From positions 682,001-746,000 of the forward strand of contig NZ_JAGYPH010000001.1 of the NCBI RefSeq assembly GCF_018343525.1: 64,000 nucleotides of DNA, read 5' to 3'. Source of the stretch: Lederbergia citrea (GTDB taxonomy: Bacteria > Bacillota > Bacilli > Bacillales > Bacillaceae_C). Made by a program: the position numbers and the translations under genes. Below, one piece after another: positions 56,049-64,000 of this stretch; within the stretch, counting starts at the first letter, position 1; each line of letters starts with the position of its first letter. Below the pieces are notes generated by a model. It worked only from the letters and a program-made list of their open reading frames with translations, did not search any database and was not told where the DNA came from.

Positions 56049-57461
56049 GTGGATTTTAACTTATATACACCGAAACGCCACTGGAAAGATATTGAGCTAT
56101 GGAAAGATGTCCCAGACGAGAAGTGGAATGACTGGCTCTGGCAGTTGACACATACAATTAGGACATTAACCGATTTAAAAAAAGTTGTTCAGCTTACTCC
56201 CGAAGAAGAGGAAGGAGTGAAAATTTCTACCAAAACGATCCCACTTAATATCACTCCTTATTATGCATGGCTAATGAGTCATGATGATCCAAGCTGTCCG
56301 ATAAGGATGCAATCTGTTCCACTCGCACAGGAACTGAACAAAACAAAATATGACTTGGAAGATCCTTTGCATGAAGATGAAGACTCACCCGTTCCAGGAT
56401 TGACCCATCGCTACCCTGACAGAGTCCTATTCCTGGTAACGAACCAATGTTCTATGTATTGTCGATATTGTACCCGAAGGCGCTTTTCTGGACAAATCGG
56501 TATGGGCGTTCCAAAAAAACAAATGGATGCCGCTATTGAATATATTCGCAATACGCCAGCAGTTAGAGATGTACTCCTTTCTGGTGGTGATGGCCTTCTT
56601 ATCAATGATCAAGTTCTTGAATATATACTGAAAAATCTGCGCTCAATCCCCCATGTAGAAATAATTAGAATAGGTACAAGAGCTCCCGTAGTATTTCCGC
56701 AAAGAATTACGGATAATTTGTGCAATATATTGCGTAAGTATCATCCTATTTGGCTTAACACTCATTTTAATACGTCTATCGAGATAACAAAAGAAGCGAA
56801 AAAAGCTTGTGAAAAATTGGCAGATGCCGGTGTTCCCGTCGGTAATCAAGCGGTCATTTTGGCAGGTATTAACGACAGTCTGCCAATTATGAAAAAATTA
56901 ATGCATGATCTTGTTAAAATTCGCGTTCGACCGTATTATATTTATCAATGTGATTTGTCCGAAGGGATTGGTCATTTTCGAGCGCCTGTATCAAAAGGGC
57001 TAGAAATTATCGAAGGACTTCGCGGCCATACATCTGGATATGCAGTACCAACTTTTGTCGTTGACGCTCCCGGTGGAGGAGGGAAAATAGCTGTTCAGCC
57101 AAACAATATCATCTCGCAAAGTCCAGGAAAGGTGATCCTGAGAAACTATGAAGGAGTTATCGCAGCATATCCGGAACCAGAAAAATATGTGGCAGGAACA
57201 GCAGATTTATATTTTGCAAAAATATATCCAGATTTGAATAAATATGATTCTCAAACGGGGATTACCGGTTTATTTAACGAAAGTAAAAAAACAATTATTC
57301 CAGCTGATTTAGACAGATTAAAGCGGAGAAATGCCTTTCAGGAGGATCCTGATCATACTTCATTGAAAGACTTCCGTGAAAAGCGAGATCAATTAAAAGA
57401 AAAAAAATACAAAGCAGAGATTCAGAAGTCACTGTCTATAAAGAAGGGGAATGAAACATGA
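56049..57461 (+). CDS. kamA: Lysine 2,3-aminomutase
   Basis: Radical-SAM, PLP-dependent enzyme converting L-lysine to beta-lysine. 470 residues, close to B. subtilis KamA (471). The 4Fe-4S motif CSMYCRYCTRRR, SAM region LLSGGDGLL, PLP Lys region APGGGGKIAVQPN, and the C-terminal metal/charge tail are all present. GTG start at 56049, 7 nt after GGAGGG. Its stop overlaps the yokU start (ATGA). Confidence 0.96.
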   Translation: MDFNLYTPKRHWKDIELWKDVPDEKWNDWLWQLTHTIRTLTDLKKVVQLTPEEEEGVKISTKTIPLNITPYYAWLMSHDDPSCPIRMQSVPLAQELNKTKYDLEDPLHEDEDSPVPGLTHRYPDRVLFLVTNQCSMYCRYCTRRRFSGQIGMGVPKKQMDAAIEYIRNTPAVRDVLLSGGDGLLINDQVLEYILKNLRSIPHVEIIRIGTRAPVVFPQRITDNLCNILRKYHPIWLNTHFNTSIEITKEAKKACEKLADAGVPVGNQAVILAGINDSLPIMKKLMHDLVKIRVRPYYIYQCDLSEGIGHFRAPVSKGLEIIEGLRGHTSGYAVPTFVVDAPGGGGKIAVQPNNIISQSPGKVILRNYEGVIAAYPEPEKYVAGTADLYFAKIYPDLNKYDSQTGITGLFNESKKTIIPADLDRLKRRNAFQEDPDHTSLKDFREKRDQLKEKKYKAEIQKSLSIKKGNET

Positions 57462-57757
57462 GCAGTGAGGGGGCTGTCGAGAAGAAATGTGAATGGTGCG
57501 ATCATCAAACAACGATGATTGTAAACCGATCTGTTTTTTGGGAGCTGCCTGAAGGAACGCGTGCCATTGAAATTACCGATACTCCCACAATCTATTGCGA
57601 GAAGTGTTTGATGGAATATCAAAGCGAGAAAATGGTTAAGGAAATCGAAGATCAGCTATTTTTAATTGATCGTACAAAATTAAGTTCAAAAATAGACTAC
57701 GAGAGTTTTATGTCACTGCCACGATTGTTAAAAAGAAATTACTTTGACTTTTCATAG
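57458..57757 (+). CDS. yokU: YokU family zinc-binding protein
   Basis: A 99-residue protein with two CxxC knuckles (CEWCDH near the start, YCEKCL in the middle), likely one zinc site. Members of this family occur beside lysine 2,3-aminomutase genes, and this copy overlaps kamA by 4 bp. Function unknown; possibly an accessory factor for KamA or regulator. Confidence 0.85.
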   Translation: MSSEGAVEKKCEWCDHQTTMIVNRSVFWELPEGTRAIEITDTPTIYCEKCLMEYQSEKMVKEIEDQLFLIDRTKLSSKIDYESFMSLPRLLKRNYFDFS

Positions 57758-57826
57758 TCGTATTTACGAAAATCTAACAATCCGCTATATTGGAACAATA
57801 GAAAGTACGCAGAAAGGCGGATTCCA

Positions 57827-58051
57827 ATGAATAAATCCTTTTATCACTTTTTAATGAAATATCGCCAACCAACATTAAAAGATGAACTAAGTAGGTTCGC
57901 AAATGGTGCCTATGCAGATCATAGCTTTCCAAAAGATTCGGAAGACTATCACGAAATTAGTAGCTACTTAGAGTTGAACGGCGAGTATTTACCGACGGTT
58001 GCTCTTTTCGATCAAGCTTGGGAGTTATATATAGAGTCAGAGAACAAATAG
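57827..58051 (+). CDS. yozE: YozE family SAM-like protein
   Basis: A 74-residue helical protein of the YozE (UPF0346) family. The characteristic start SFYHFLMKYR, the central FANGAYADHSFPK, and C-terminal FDQAWELY are present. A sterile-alpha-motif-like fold is known for the family; the role is not known. AGAAAGGCGG before the ATG. Confidence 0.9.
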   Translation: MNKSFYHFLMKYRQPTLKDELSRFANGAYADHSFPKDSEDYHEISSYLELNGEYLPTVALFDQAWELYIESENK

Positions 58052-58118
58052 CTCGACCATTATTGTATTAGAATAAGGAATTAGTGGGATAGAAAATTCA
58101 GAAAAGGGGCGAAGGGGA

Positions 58119-58289
58119 ATGCGAGAAATTGAAGTGTTTATCGACACAGAGGAAATCTCTGAATTTTTCTATCATGAACTAATAAAACGAGGGTATACTC
58201 CCACAGAAGATGAAACCGCAGAGTTGGCGGATATTACCTTTGATTATTTACTATCAAAATGCATCATTGATGAAGAGTGGGAAGAATAG
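58119..58289 (+). CDS. yozD: YozD family protein
   Basis: A 56-residue acidic protein matching B. subtilis YozD in size and pattern (VFIDTEEISEFFYHELIKRG, LADITFDYLLSKCIIDEE). AAGGGG lies right before the ATG. yozE-yozD adjacency is as in B. subtilis. Function unknown. It is shorter than usual gene-calling limits. A terminator follows at 58308, split by a repeat insertion. Confidence 0.82.
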   Translation: MREIEVFIDTEEISEFFYHELIKRGYTPTEDETAELADITFDYLLSKCIIDEEWEE

Positions 58290-58308
58290 ATCTTTCTTAA
58301 CAAAAAAA

Positions 58309-58534
58309 GCCAGTATATTCTGGCGTCAGACTGTAGACAAACTCCAAAAAACGAGTTGTTTACGGTCTTTTTTATTTTTATGTTGGATAGAGCAGGTTTT
58401 CCGAAGCGTCTGGAGCGGAAATCAACGGACCCATTTAACCCGAAAAAGTTAAAATAAGAGTGCTGACAATGGTCAGTTACCTGACTTTTTGAACAGCCCC
58501 TTTTGTTGACAATAAGCGCCAGTATATTCTGGCG
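58309..58534. repeat. Duplicated terminator hairpin flanking a 192-bp insertion
   Basis: The 17-bp unit GCCAGTATATTCTGGCG stands at 58309-58325 and 58518-58534 as a direct repeat. Each is a palindromic hairpin; the second is followed by TTTTTTG. Between them is a fragment that shares about 75 bp, inverted, with 62449-62519, plus an end of the 130-bp GC-rich repeat (GGAGCGGAAATCAACGG). Confidence 0.72.
58333..58407 (+). repeat. Inverted repeat partner of 62449-62519
   Basis: Contains a stem (AGACAAACTC...GAGTTGT) and then ATTTTTATGTTGGATAGAGC and AGGTTTTCCGAAGC. The complement occurs at 62449-62519 with only scattered differences. Confidence 0.75.
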
Positions 58535-58618
58535 TTTTTTGTTATAATTTGCATTTAAAGAAGTTAAAGATTTACAATAAGGAAAGAGGTTTAGCAACTT
58601 ATTTAGGAGGATATTATT

Positions 58619-59326
58619 ATGAGTATACATATCGGCGCAGCACAAGGAGAAATAGCAGAAACGGTTCTATTACCAGGAGATCCTTTACGTGCAAAATATA
58701 TCGCAGAAACATTTCTTGAAAATGCAGTTTGCTACAATGAAGTAAGGAATATGTTTGGATTTACCGGTACTTATAAAGGTAAAAAAATATCGGTGCAAGG
58801 GACAGGCATGGGAGTGCCATCCATCTCTATTTATATTAATGAATTGATGCAAAGTTATAATGCCCAAACCTTGATTCGTGTTGGTACATGTGGTGCGATT
58901 CAAAAAGATGTAAAGGTTCGCGATGTCATTCTAGCTATGACTGCTTCCACCGATTCGCAAATGAATCGTTTAACTTTTGGTGGCGTTGACTTTGCACCAA
59001 CTGCTTCTTTTGATCTTCTTAAAAATTCATACGACGCGGCAATCGAAAAAGGCTTAAATGTAAAAGTAGGAAATGTCTTCACAGCAGATATGTTTTATAA
59101 TGACAATGCTGAACATGAAAAATGGGCCAGGTACGGCATTTTGGCAATTGAAATGGAAACTTCGGCCCTTTATACATTGGCTGCAAAATATGGAAGAAAG
59201 GCATTGTCAGTCTTGACAGTAAGCGACCATATTTTGACTGGAGAAGAAACATCATCAGAAGAAAGACAGACAACTTTTAACGAAATGATTGAAGTTGCGC
59301 TGGATGCAGCAATCAAGGAATCGTGA
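58619..59326 (+). CDS. deoD: Purine-nucleoside phosphorylase
   Basis: Trimeric/hexameric E. coli-type PNP, 235 residues, which splits purine nucleosides with phosphate. Motifs: [84 protein letters not shown] precedes the ATG. In B. subtilis deoD and yodJ are also neighbours. Confidence 0.96.
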   Translation: MSIHIGAAQGEIAETVLLPGDPLRAKYIAETFLENAVCYNEVRNMFGFTGTYKGKKISVQGTGMGVPSISIYINELMQSYNAQTLIRVGTCGAIQKDVKVRDVILAMTASTDSQMNRLTFGGVDFAPTASFDLLKNSYDAAIEKGLNVKVGNVFTADMFYNDNAEHEKWARYGILAIEMETSALYTLAAKYGRKALSVLTVSDHILTGEETSSEERQTTFNEMIEVALDAAIKES

Positions 59327-59361
59327 TATGTAGATGATCTCGATAAGAGAAGTGAGGAAAT

Positions 59362-60186
59362 ATGAAAAAAATACTTTTTATACTTACAACACTTATGTTA
59401 TTGACCGGCTGTTCTATCGATATTCCCTTTCAATCCGGTAAAACATTTGAGAAATCAAATAAAAAAGGTAATAAAAATGAAGAGGTTGAGTATGCAGGCA
59501 GGAATGAACATGTAACTCTACCAGCAGGCACACCTTCTGAATTAGCTCTCAAATCTAGCTATTTTAATACGTTAAAGGAAGTAAATGGCGTACAAGAAAT
59601 TAAAAATGCTGATAATATTCTAGCCCTCGTTAATAAAGACTATGGGTTACCAGGAAAATATGAACCCATAGACTTGGTTCGTCCCGATGTCCCGTTTTCT
59701 TTTGGAGATGAGGATATCGAAAAAAGTTATTTAAGAAAAGAAGCAGCAAAGGCTTTAGAAATAATGTTTTCTGAAGCAAAGAAATCTGACATACACTTAT
59801 TTGCAGTTTCAGGTTATCGTTCCTATAGACGTCAAGAAATCATATTAAACGCTGAAATTGCAAAAGTTGGAGAAGAAAAAGCTATACAGGCTGTCGCAAT
59901 TCCCGGAAAAAGCGAACATCAAACGGGTCTTGCTATGGATATATCAAGTGAAAGTGCAAATCTTCTCCTTTCAGAAGAATTTGAAGATACAGCTGAAGGG
60001 CAATGGCTTAAAGCCCATGCTCATGAATATGGATTTATCCTTAGGTATCCGAAGGGAAAAGAAAAGATTACAGGATACCAATATGAGCCGTGGCACTTTC
60101 GGTACGTTGGAATAAAAGCAGCCAATATTATTTATAAAAAGGATTGGACTTTAGAAGAATTCTTTGACGAAGTAAAAAAGATATAA
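59362..60186 (+). CDS. yodJ: D-alanyl-D-alanine carboxypeptidase lipoprotein (VanY family)
   Basis: A 274-residue M15B peptidase that trims D-Ala from peptidoglycan stem peptides. Lipobox LMLLTGCS (Cys16). Zinc ligands SEHQTGLAMDISSE (His, Asp) and the catalytic EPWHFRYVG (Glu, His) are present. AAGTGAGGAAAT lies before the ATG. The gene order deoD-yodJ-ctpA follows B. subtilis. Closed by a terminator. Confidence 0.93.
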   Translation: MKKILFILTTLMLLTGCSIDIPFQSGKTFEKSNKKGNKNEEVEYAGRNEHVTLPAGTPSELALKSSYFNTLKEVNGVQEIKNADNILALVNKDYGLPGKYEPIDLVRPDVPFSFGDEDIEKSYLRKEAAKALEIMFSEAKKSDIHLFAVSGYRSYRRQEIILNAEIAKVGEEKAIQAVAIPGKSEHQTGLAMDISSESANLLLSEEFEDTAEGQWLKAHAHEYGFILRYPKGKEKITGYQYEPWHFRYVGIKAANIIYKKDWTLEEFFDEVKKI

Positions 60187-60206
60187 AAAGTATCATATGG
60201 TTAAAT

Positions 60207-60234
60207 AAAAGCTCCCGTATAGGGAGTTTTTATT
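60207..60234 (+). terminator. Terminator of yodJ
   Basis: AAAAGCTCCC / GGGAGTTTTT stem with a 5-nt loop. Confidence 0.8.
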
Positions 60235-60345
60235 TATAGTGAATCATGATTAGCGGATTTTCTTTTATAATGTGATAAAAACTGTTAAAATAATAATTAT
60301 AAACAATAAATCAGAATGCTGTTGCATATCGTGAAGCTGATGGGG

Positions 60346-61827
60346 ATGAAAGTGGTGAATAGATTGGAAGAAGAGAAGAATCTGGAAAATTCCTCCGAAC
60401 AACAAACTTACATACGCATGAAAAAGTTTAAATTTATTATGCTTATTTTCATTTTGGTTTTTTCCACTGCTGGCATTACTTTGGGAGCCCTTTCATTCGG
60501 AGATGAAAAAGCTGTGAATGTAGGTATACCGGAGAGGAAAGAATTTAGTAAGTTATATAAGGCATATGATGTACTGGAAGGGAAGTACTTCCAAGGAATT
60601 GACAATGAAATATTAATAAATGGTGCAATTGAAGGTATGGTGAAATCTTTAGATGACCCATATTCTGATTATATGTCTAAAGAAGATAATGAAAAGTTTC
60701 AAGAAAGTATATCATCTTCCTTTGAAGGAATCGGTGCTGAAATACAAGAACAGAAGGGGAATATTGTAGTTGTCTCCCCGATAAAAGGCTCACCTGCCGA
60801 GAAAGCAGGCATTATGCCAAATGATAAAATTATTACAGTAGATGATAAAAGTATACAAGGAATGAGTGTAAGCGAAGCTGTGCTCCTCATTCGGGGGAAA
60901 AAAGGTACAAAAGTTAGCCTCAGTATTCATCGGCCAGGCAAGAAAGAGGAAATTAAGGTTACTTTAATAAGAGATGAAATACCGATTAACACTGTTTATT
61001 CCGAAATGCTTAAAAATGGCGTCGCAAAAATCTCAATAACTAGTTTTTCAAGTCATACTGATAAAGATCTAGCATCGGCATTGGATGAAATGAAAGATAA
61101 AGGAATGAAATCTTTGATCCTTGATTTAAGACGTAATCCTGGTGGACTTCTTGATCAAGCAATTTCAATATCCAATTTGTTCGTTCCAAATGGAAACAAA
61201 TTATTTCAAGTAGCGTATCGAGATGGATCGATTGAAGAATTTGTTGCGAAAGATGGAAAGAAAATTACTGTCCCAACGGCCGTCCTCATTGACGGTGGAA
61301 GTGCGAGTGCAGCTGAAATATTAGCAGCCGCTGTTAGTGAGTCTGCTAATGTTCCTTTAATAGGAGAAAAATCCTTTGGTAAAGGAACTGTACAAACGAC
61401 AGAAGAGTTTTCCGACGGTTCGAATATTAAATATACAATGGCGAAGTGGCTTACTCCTTCCGGAACTTGGATTCATAAGAAAGGGATTAAACCAGATATA
61501 AAAGTTTTACTGCCTGACTATGCGAATCTCCCGTATATTGATCCGGAAATTGAATTAAAGAAATCTTCTATGTCAAATGAAGTGAAGGCAGCAAAGGAAA
61601 TGCTAAAAGTCCTTGGGTATAATCCTGGTAAGGTAGACGCCTATTATAATGAAGAGACAGAAAAAGCTGTAAAGGATTTTCAAAAAGCTGAAAAACTTAA
61701 GGTTACAGGAATACTGTCTGGGGAAACAACGAATGAATTAATGACCAAACTGCGTGATCATTTACAAAAAAACGATCCACAAGTTAAAAAAGCTGTAGAG
61801 GTTTTAACAAAAAATAAGAAAAAATAA
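60346..61827 (+). CDS. ctpA: Carboxy-terminal processing protease (S41)
   Basis: A membrane-anchored serine protease, about 493 residues. One N-terminal membrane segment (FIMLIFILVFSTAGITLG), a PDZ domain (VVSPIKGSPAEKAGIMPNDKI), the S41 core with the Ser in GGSASAAEILAAAV and Lys in GKGTVQTTEEF, and a C-terminal peptidoglycan-binding domain (EMLKVLGYNPGKVDAYYNEE). The start is uncertain: ATG 60346 or GTG 60355, both with weak ribosome binding sites. It probably processes exported proteins. Confidence 0.92.
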   Translation: MKVVNRLEEEKNLENSSEQQTYIRMKKFKFIMLIFILVFSTAGITLGALSFGDEKAVNVGIPERKEFSKLYKAYDVLEGKYFQGIDNEILINGAIEGMVKSLDDPYSDYMSKEDNEKFQESISSSFEGIGAEIQEQKGNIVVVSPIKGSPAEKAGIMPNDKIITVDDKSIQGMSVSEAVLLIRGKKGTKVSLSIHRPGKKEEIKVTLIRDEIPINTVYSEMLKNGVAKISITSFSSHTDKDLASALDEMKDKGMKSLILDLRRNPGGLLDQAISISNLFVPNGNKLFQVAYRDGSIEEFVAKDGKKITVPTAVLIDGGSASAAEILAAAVSESANVPLIGEKSFGKGTVQTTEEFSDGSNIKYTMAKWLTPSGTWIHKKGIKPDIKVLLPDYANLPYIDPEIELKKSSMSNEVKAAKEMLKVLGYNPGKVDAYYNEETEKAVKDFQKAEKLKVTGILSGETTNELMTKLRDHLQKNDPQVKKAVEVLTKNKKK

Positions 61828-61856
61828 AGGACTCCGATTATAGAGTCCTTAGACTA
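61828..61856 (+). terminator. Terminator of ctpA
   Basis: AAGGACTC / GAGTCCTT stem just after the stop codon, with a short T-poor tail. Confidence 0.6.
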
Positions 61857-61902
61857 TGGGGCTCCAAAAAGTCCTGTTAGTATAAGCGTATTATGGAATA
61901 CT

Positions 61903-62029
61903 GTTGATTTCCGCTCCAGGCGGACGCTTTCCGCGGGCGGTCGGTGAGCTTCCTCGTCGCTTCGCTCCTGCGGGATCTCACCTAGACGCGCTTTTCCCGC
62001 AGGAGTCGCCGCCTTCCGCTCCAATCAAC
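61903..62029. repeat. 130-bp GC-rich dispersed repeat, copy 5
   Basis: GTTGATTTCCGCTCCAGGCG at the left and TTCCGCTCCAATCAAC at the right, both complete. This is the most intact example in the window and is not inside an insertion-sequence remnant. The core reads GGACGCTTTCCGCGGGCGG, then GATCTCACC. Confidence 0.85.
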
Positions 62030-62073
62030 GGAACATGCTAAATTTAATATTTAAGCTTTATAGAAACTAAAGA

Positions 62074-62160
62074 AAAAAAGATATAATACCTAGACGCTGA
62101 ACTGCCCCCTGTCAAGTAGACAGCGGGTAATTCACTCTCTAAGGGAATTATATCTTTTTT
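62074..62160. repeat. Small inverted-repeat element with IS3-like internal sequence
   Basis: Perfect 14-bp inverted repeats AAAAAAGATATAAT (62074-62087) and its complement (62147-62160) enclose 59 bp that contain a CTGTC-AAGTA-GACAG hairpin and the string TGAACTGCCCCCTGTCAAG, similar to ends of IS3/IS150-type elements. No coding capacity. Confidence 0.5.
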
Positions 62161-62340
62161 GTTTATAATCATAATGATCAATTTCAAATGAATGAGTACA
62201 ATGATAAAAAATCAACAATCAATGGTTTTTAATCCATATATGGATATTTACGAATAAGTAGTTCCAAAGGATAATCTTTTGCGTAAAATTAACAAGCTTG
62301 TTGGCTTTTCATTTGTTTTAAATGTAGCATTTTATTGGTT

Positions 62341-62460
62341 TGGAGAAGCGTCCGCTCGACTCCTGCGGGATCTGCGAGACAGCCGAGACCCTGCAGGAGC
62401 GTAGCGACGAAGCGGCTCGGCGCTCGCCCCGCGGAAAGCGAGCGGTAAGCTTCGGAAAAC
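62341..62460. repeat. GC-rich repeat, divergent copy
   Basis: Starts GAGAAGCGTCCGCTCGACTC and ends CCCGCGGAAAGCGAGCGG, sharing CTCCTGCGGG and CGCGGAAAGCG with the 130-bp family but with different ends. It continues directly into the inverted repeat at 62449-62519. Confidence 0.65.
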
Positions 62461-62519
62461 CTGCTCTATCTAACATAAAAATAAAAGACTATAGACAACT
62501 CGTTTATTCGAGTTTGTCT
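62449..62519 (-). repeat. Inverted repeat partner of 58333-58407, with terminator hairpin
   Basis: On the minus strand: GACAAACTCGAATAAACGAG, then TCTTTTATTTTTATG and AGCAGGTTTTCCGAAGC. The first part is a stem with a T-run, so it acts as terminator for the zinc-ribbon gene that ends at 62519. Confidence 0.72.
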
Positions 62520-62761
62520 CACCTCTCACCGAATTTGATAAAAGTCTTTTCATCTTCAATTAAACCGCACGCGCCACACTGGATTCTCCGTTCTGGACCA
62601 TTATAAGGTGCATGAAAGGGCCCTGCATCGTCCAATCCTTCATAGCGCTCAATTGTTTCCCCTGTTTGGGGATCTAATTTTACTGCATGAACAATCTGAT
62701 CAATAATATTAAAACGAGAACGATTCGTTTTGCAGTTTGGACAGCAATACCGAGAGTTCAT
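62519..62761 (-). CDS. Small zinc-ribbon protein
   Basis: An 80-residue protein with two Cys pairs, CPNC near the N-terminus (residue 7) and CGAC near the C-terminus (residue 67), likely binding one zinc. The central part is acidic and Gly/Pro-rich ([15 protein letters not shown]). GGAGGATTAC precedes the ATG. I do not recognise a named family. It is transcribed against its neighbours and closed by the repeat-derived hairpin. Confidence 0.8.
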   Translation of the reverse strand: MNSRYCCPNCKTNRSRFNIIDQIVHAVKLDPQTGETIERYEGLDDAGPFHAPYNGPERRIQCGACGLIEDEKTFIKFGER

Positions 62762-63143
62762 GTAATCCTCCTTAATTATATAATGTGTATTATAGGTTAC
62801 CCAGAGCTATAAAAAAATATCAATTAAGTACGAGAAAAAGTAACAATTGAAATAAAAATGTAATATATGTAACGAAAAGAAGAGTTTTAAAAACTGTCAA
62901 TATGAAATGCGTAGAAAATAATGGTAACTACTATGTTAAATTGGCAATCCAGCCAATGTAAGCCAAACATATAATTATGTTGAAAAGAGCGGTATTTTCA
63001 TGTTTATAGACTATCATTTATGAAAACTATCAAAAACTTATATGACTTTTTGAAACTGGTATTTCCTTCCGTAAATATTACATAAAATCGTGTGTTAAGA
63101 TGATTTTGCAAGCAAGAAAAAAGAACTTCGGGAGGAATACAAA
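62762..63143. other. AT-rich intergenic region before the CAP gene
   Basis: About 380 bp of AT-rich sequence between divergent genes. I see no open frame with a ribosome binding site, no repeat copy and no recognised riboswitch. It should carry promoters for both genes. Confidence 0.45.
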
Positions 63144-63917
63144 ATGAAGAAATTAGTCATTACAACTGCTGCAGCTGTAGCACTTATGGCAACACCTTTT
63201 GTAGGGAAAGCTGATGCTGCGCAAGTTCAACCAATAGATACAAAGGTAGTTTATAAGTATGTTAATTTTTCAGATTCGAATGATTGGTGCAATCAAGTTT
63301 TTAAGACTTACAAATTTGATTGGAATAATAATAACAATTTTGACTGGAATAAAAAAGATTATAAATATAATAAAGCACCTGAAGCTCAAAAAGCTGAGCC
63401 GCAAAAACCGGTACAACAACCAGTTCAAAAACCAGTTCAAAAACCGACACCTGAACAAAAGCCAGCAGAGCCAGTTCAACAGCCGCAACAACCTGTTCAA
63501 AAACAAGAAAAACCTGCTGCTTCACAAGAAACTTCACAATTAAGTGCTTTCGAACAACAAGTTTTTGAATTGACAAACCAAGAAAGAACAAAAAATGGAC
63601 TAGCTCCATTAAAATTAGATGTTGAATTAAGCAAAGTAGCACGTGAAAAATCTAGAGATATGTCTGTAAACAAATATTTTGATCATAATAGCCCGACATA
63701 CGGTTCCCCATTTGATATGATGAAGAAATTTGGTATTACGTATCGTTCTGCAGGTGAAAATATTGCCATGGGACAACGCACACCACAAGAAGTTGTTAAT
63801 GCTTGGATGAATAGTGAAGGTCACCGTGCTAATATTCTTAGCAGCAGCTTTACTCATATTGGTATCGGACACGTAGAAAACGGAAACTACTGGACACAAC
63901 AATTCATTGGTAAATAA
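63144..63917 (+). CDS. Secreted CAP-domain (SCP-like) protein
   Basis: A 257-residue exported protein: signal peptide (MKKLVITTAAAVALMATPFV, cleavage after ADA), a Asn/Tyr/Lys-rich segment, a Pro/Gln/Lys linker of about 60 residues with PVQKP-like repeats, then a CAP domain (FEQQVFELTNQERTKNGLAP; catalytic-site-like His in FDHNSP and Glu/His in SAGENIAMG, HRANILS; end HVENGNYWTQQFIGK). Similar to YkwD of B. subtilis. The role is unknown; family members occur in sporulating and stressed cells. TCGGGAGGAA precedes the ATG. Confidence 0.9.
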   Translation: MKKLVITTAAAVALMATPFVGKADAAQVQPIDTKVVYKYVNFSDSNDWCNQVFKTYKFDWNNNNNFDWNKKDYKYNKAPEAQKAEPQKPVQQPVQKPVQKPTPEQKPAEPVQQPQQPVQKQEKPAASQETSQLSAFEQQVFELTNQERTKNGLAPLKLDVELSKVAREKSRDMSVNKYFDHNSPTYGSPFDMMKKFGITYRSAGENIAMGQRTPQEVVNAWMNSEGHRANILSSSFTHIGIGHVENGNYWTQQFIGK

Positions 63918-64000
63918 TAAACTATAAAGGGAGAGCGGCTACGAGAGACACATCATGTGCTAAAGCCGACCCGACCCGCATCGTGCGGACATTAAAAAGC

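Noticed and set aside
62340..62606. Open frame of 88 residues
   Set aside because: It runs through a GC-rich repeat and then antisense through the zinc-ribbon gene, which has a better ribosome binding site and paired Cys motifs.
63270..63642. Minus-strand frames rich in Leu and Phe across the CAP gene
   Set aside because: They are shadows of the Gln/Pro/Lys-rich repeats in the real gene on the other strand.

Overview
The window is about 64 kb of chromosome from a low-GC, spore-forming member of the Bacillaceae, related to but not Bacillus subtilis. The evidence is extensive gene-order agreement with B. subtilis: the recU-ponA pair, the mrfA/mrfB-cotD-ypsA-gpsB-rnpB-ypsC block, bpsA-bpsB-dynA, ypjP-thyA-dfrA, ypmR-ypmS-msrA-msrB-ypqE, and the lysine-fermentation cluster yodT to kamA. 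Other support comes from type B RNase P RNA, a T-box leader, strong AGGAGG ribosome binding sites, and spore genes (cotD, yppG, a YjcZ-type peptide).

Layout. 1-3.4 kb: recU and the 5' end of ponA on the minus strand, then small genes (yppE, yppG) and an Hsp20 gene. 3.5-12.9 kb: DNA-repair pair mrfA/mrfB, coat protein cotD, division genes ypsA/gpsB, rnpB, RNA methyltransferase ypsC, helicase ypvA. 13-16.8 kb: M32 carboxypeptidase, a decayed insertion sequence, an EamA transporter. 16.8-23.3 kb: aromatic amino acid synthesis, with a DAHP synthase/chorismate mutase gene divergent from a T-box-controlled aroC-hisC-tyrA-aroA operon. 23.4-38.2 kb: type III polyketide synthase pair, dynamin-like DynA, sulfurtransferase, exonuclease, two RNase H-like genes, cspD, mntR, fhs, ABC-F protein, CvfC-type protein. 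38.2-39.2 kb: a second decayed copy of the same insertion sequence, carrying a further repeat inserted within it. 39.2-50.8 kb: bacilliredoxin, ypjP, a probably accessory patch (secreted ATLF-type metalloprotease, ABC-2 exporter, VOC protein, broken gene), thyA, dfrA, trhA, degV, ypmR/ypmS, msrA/msrB, PTS EIIA. 50.9-58.3 kb: YjcZ-type peptide and a sporulation-type lysine degradation operon with yokU, then yozE and yozD. 58.6-64 kb: deoD, a D,D-carboxypeptidase, ctpA, repeats, a zinc-ribbon gene and a secreted CAP-domain protein.

No tRNA, rRNA, CRISPR array, complete prophage or intact transposase was seen. The GC-rich intergenic stretches are mainly two families of dispersed repeats (a unit of about 130 bp with GTTGATT ends, and a unit of about 120-180 bp beginning CTAGCTCCAGCGCC). 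Most genes are ordinary core genes. The best candidates for something new are a 24-codon minus-strand membrane-peptide gene with its own -10 box, ribosome binding site and terminator (39.68-39.79 kb), the paired insertion-sequence remnants, the protease/exporter patch upstream of thyA, and a broken gene whose last reading frame overlaps the thyA start.
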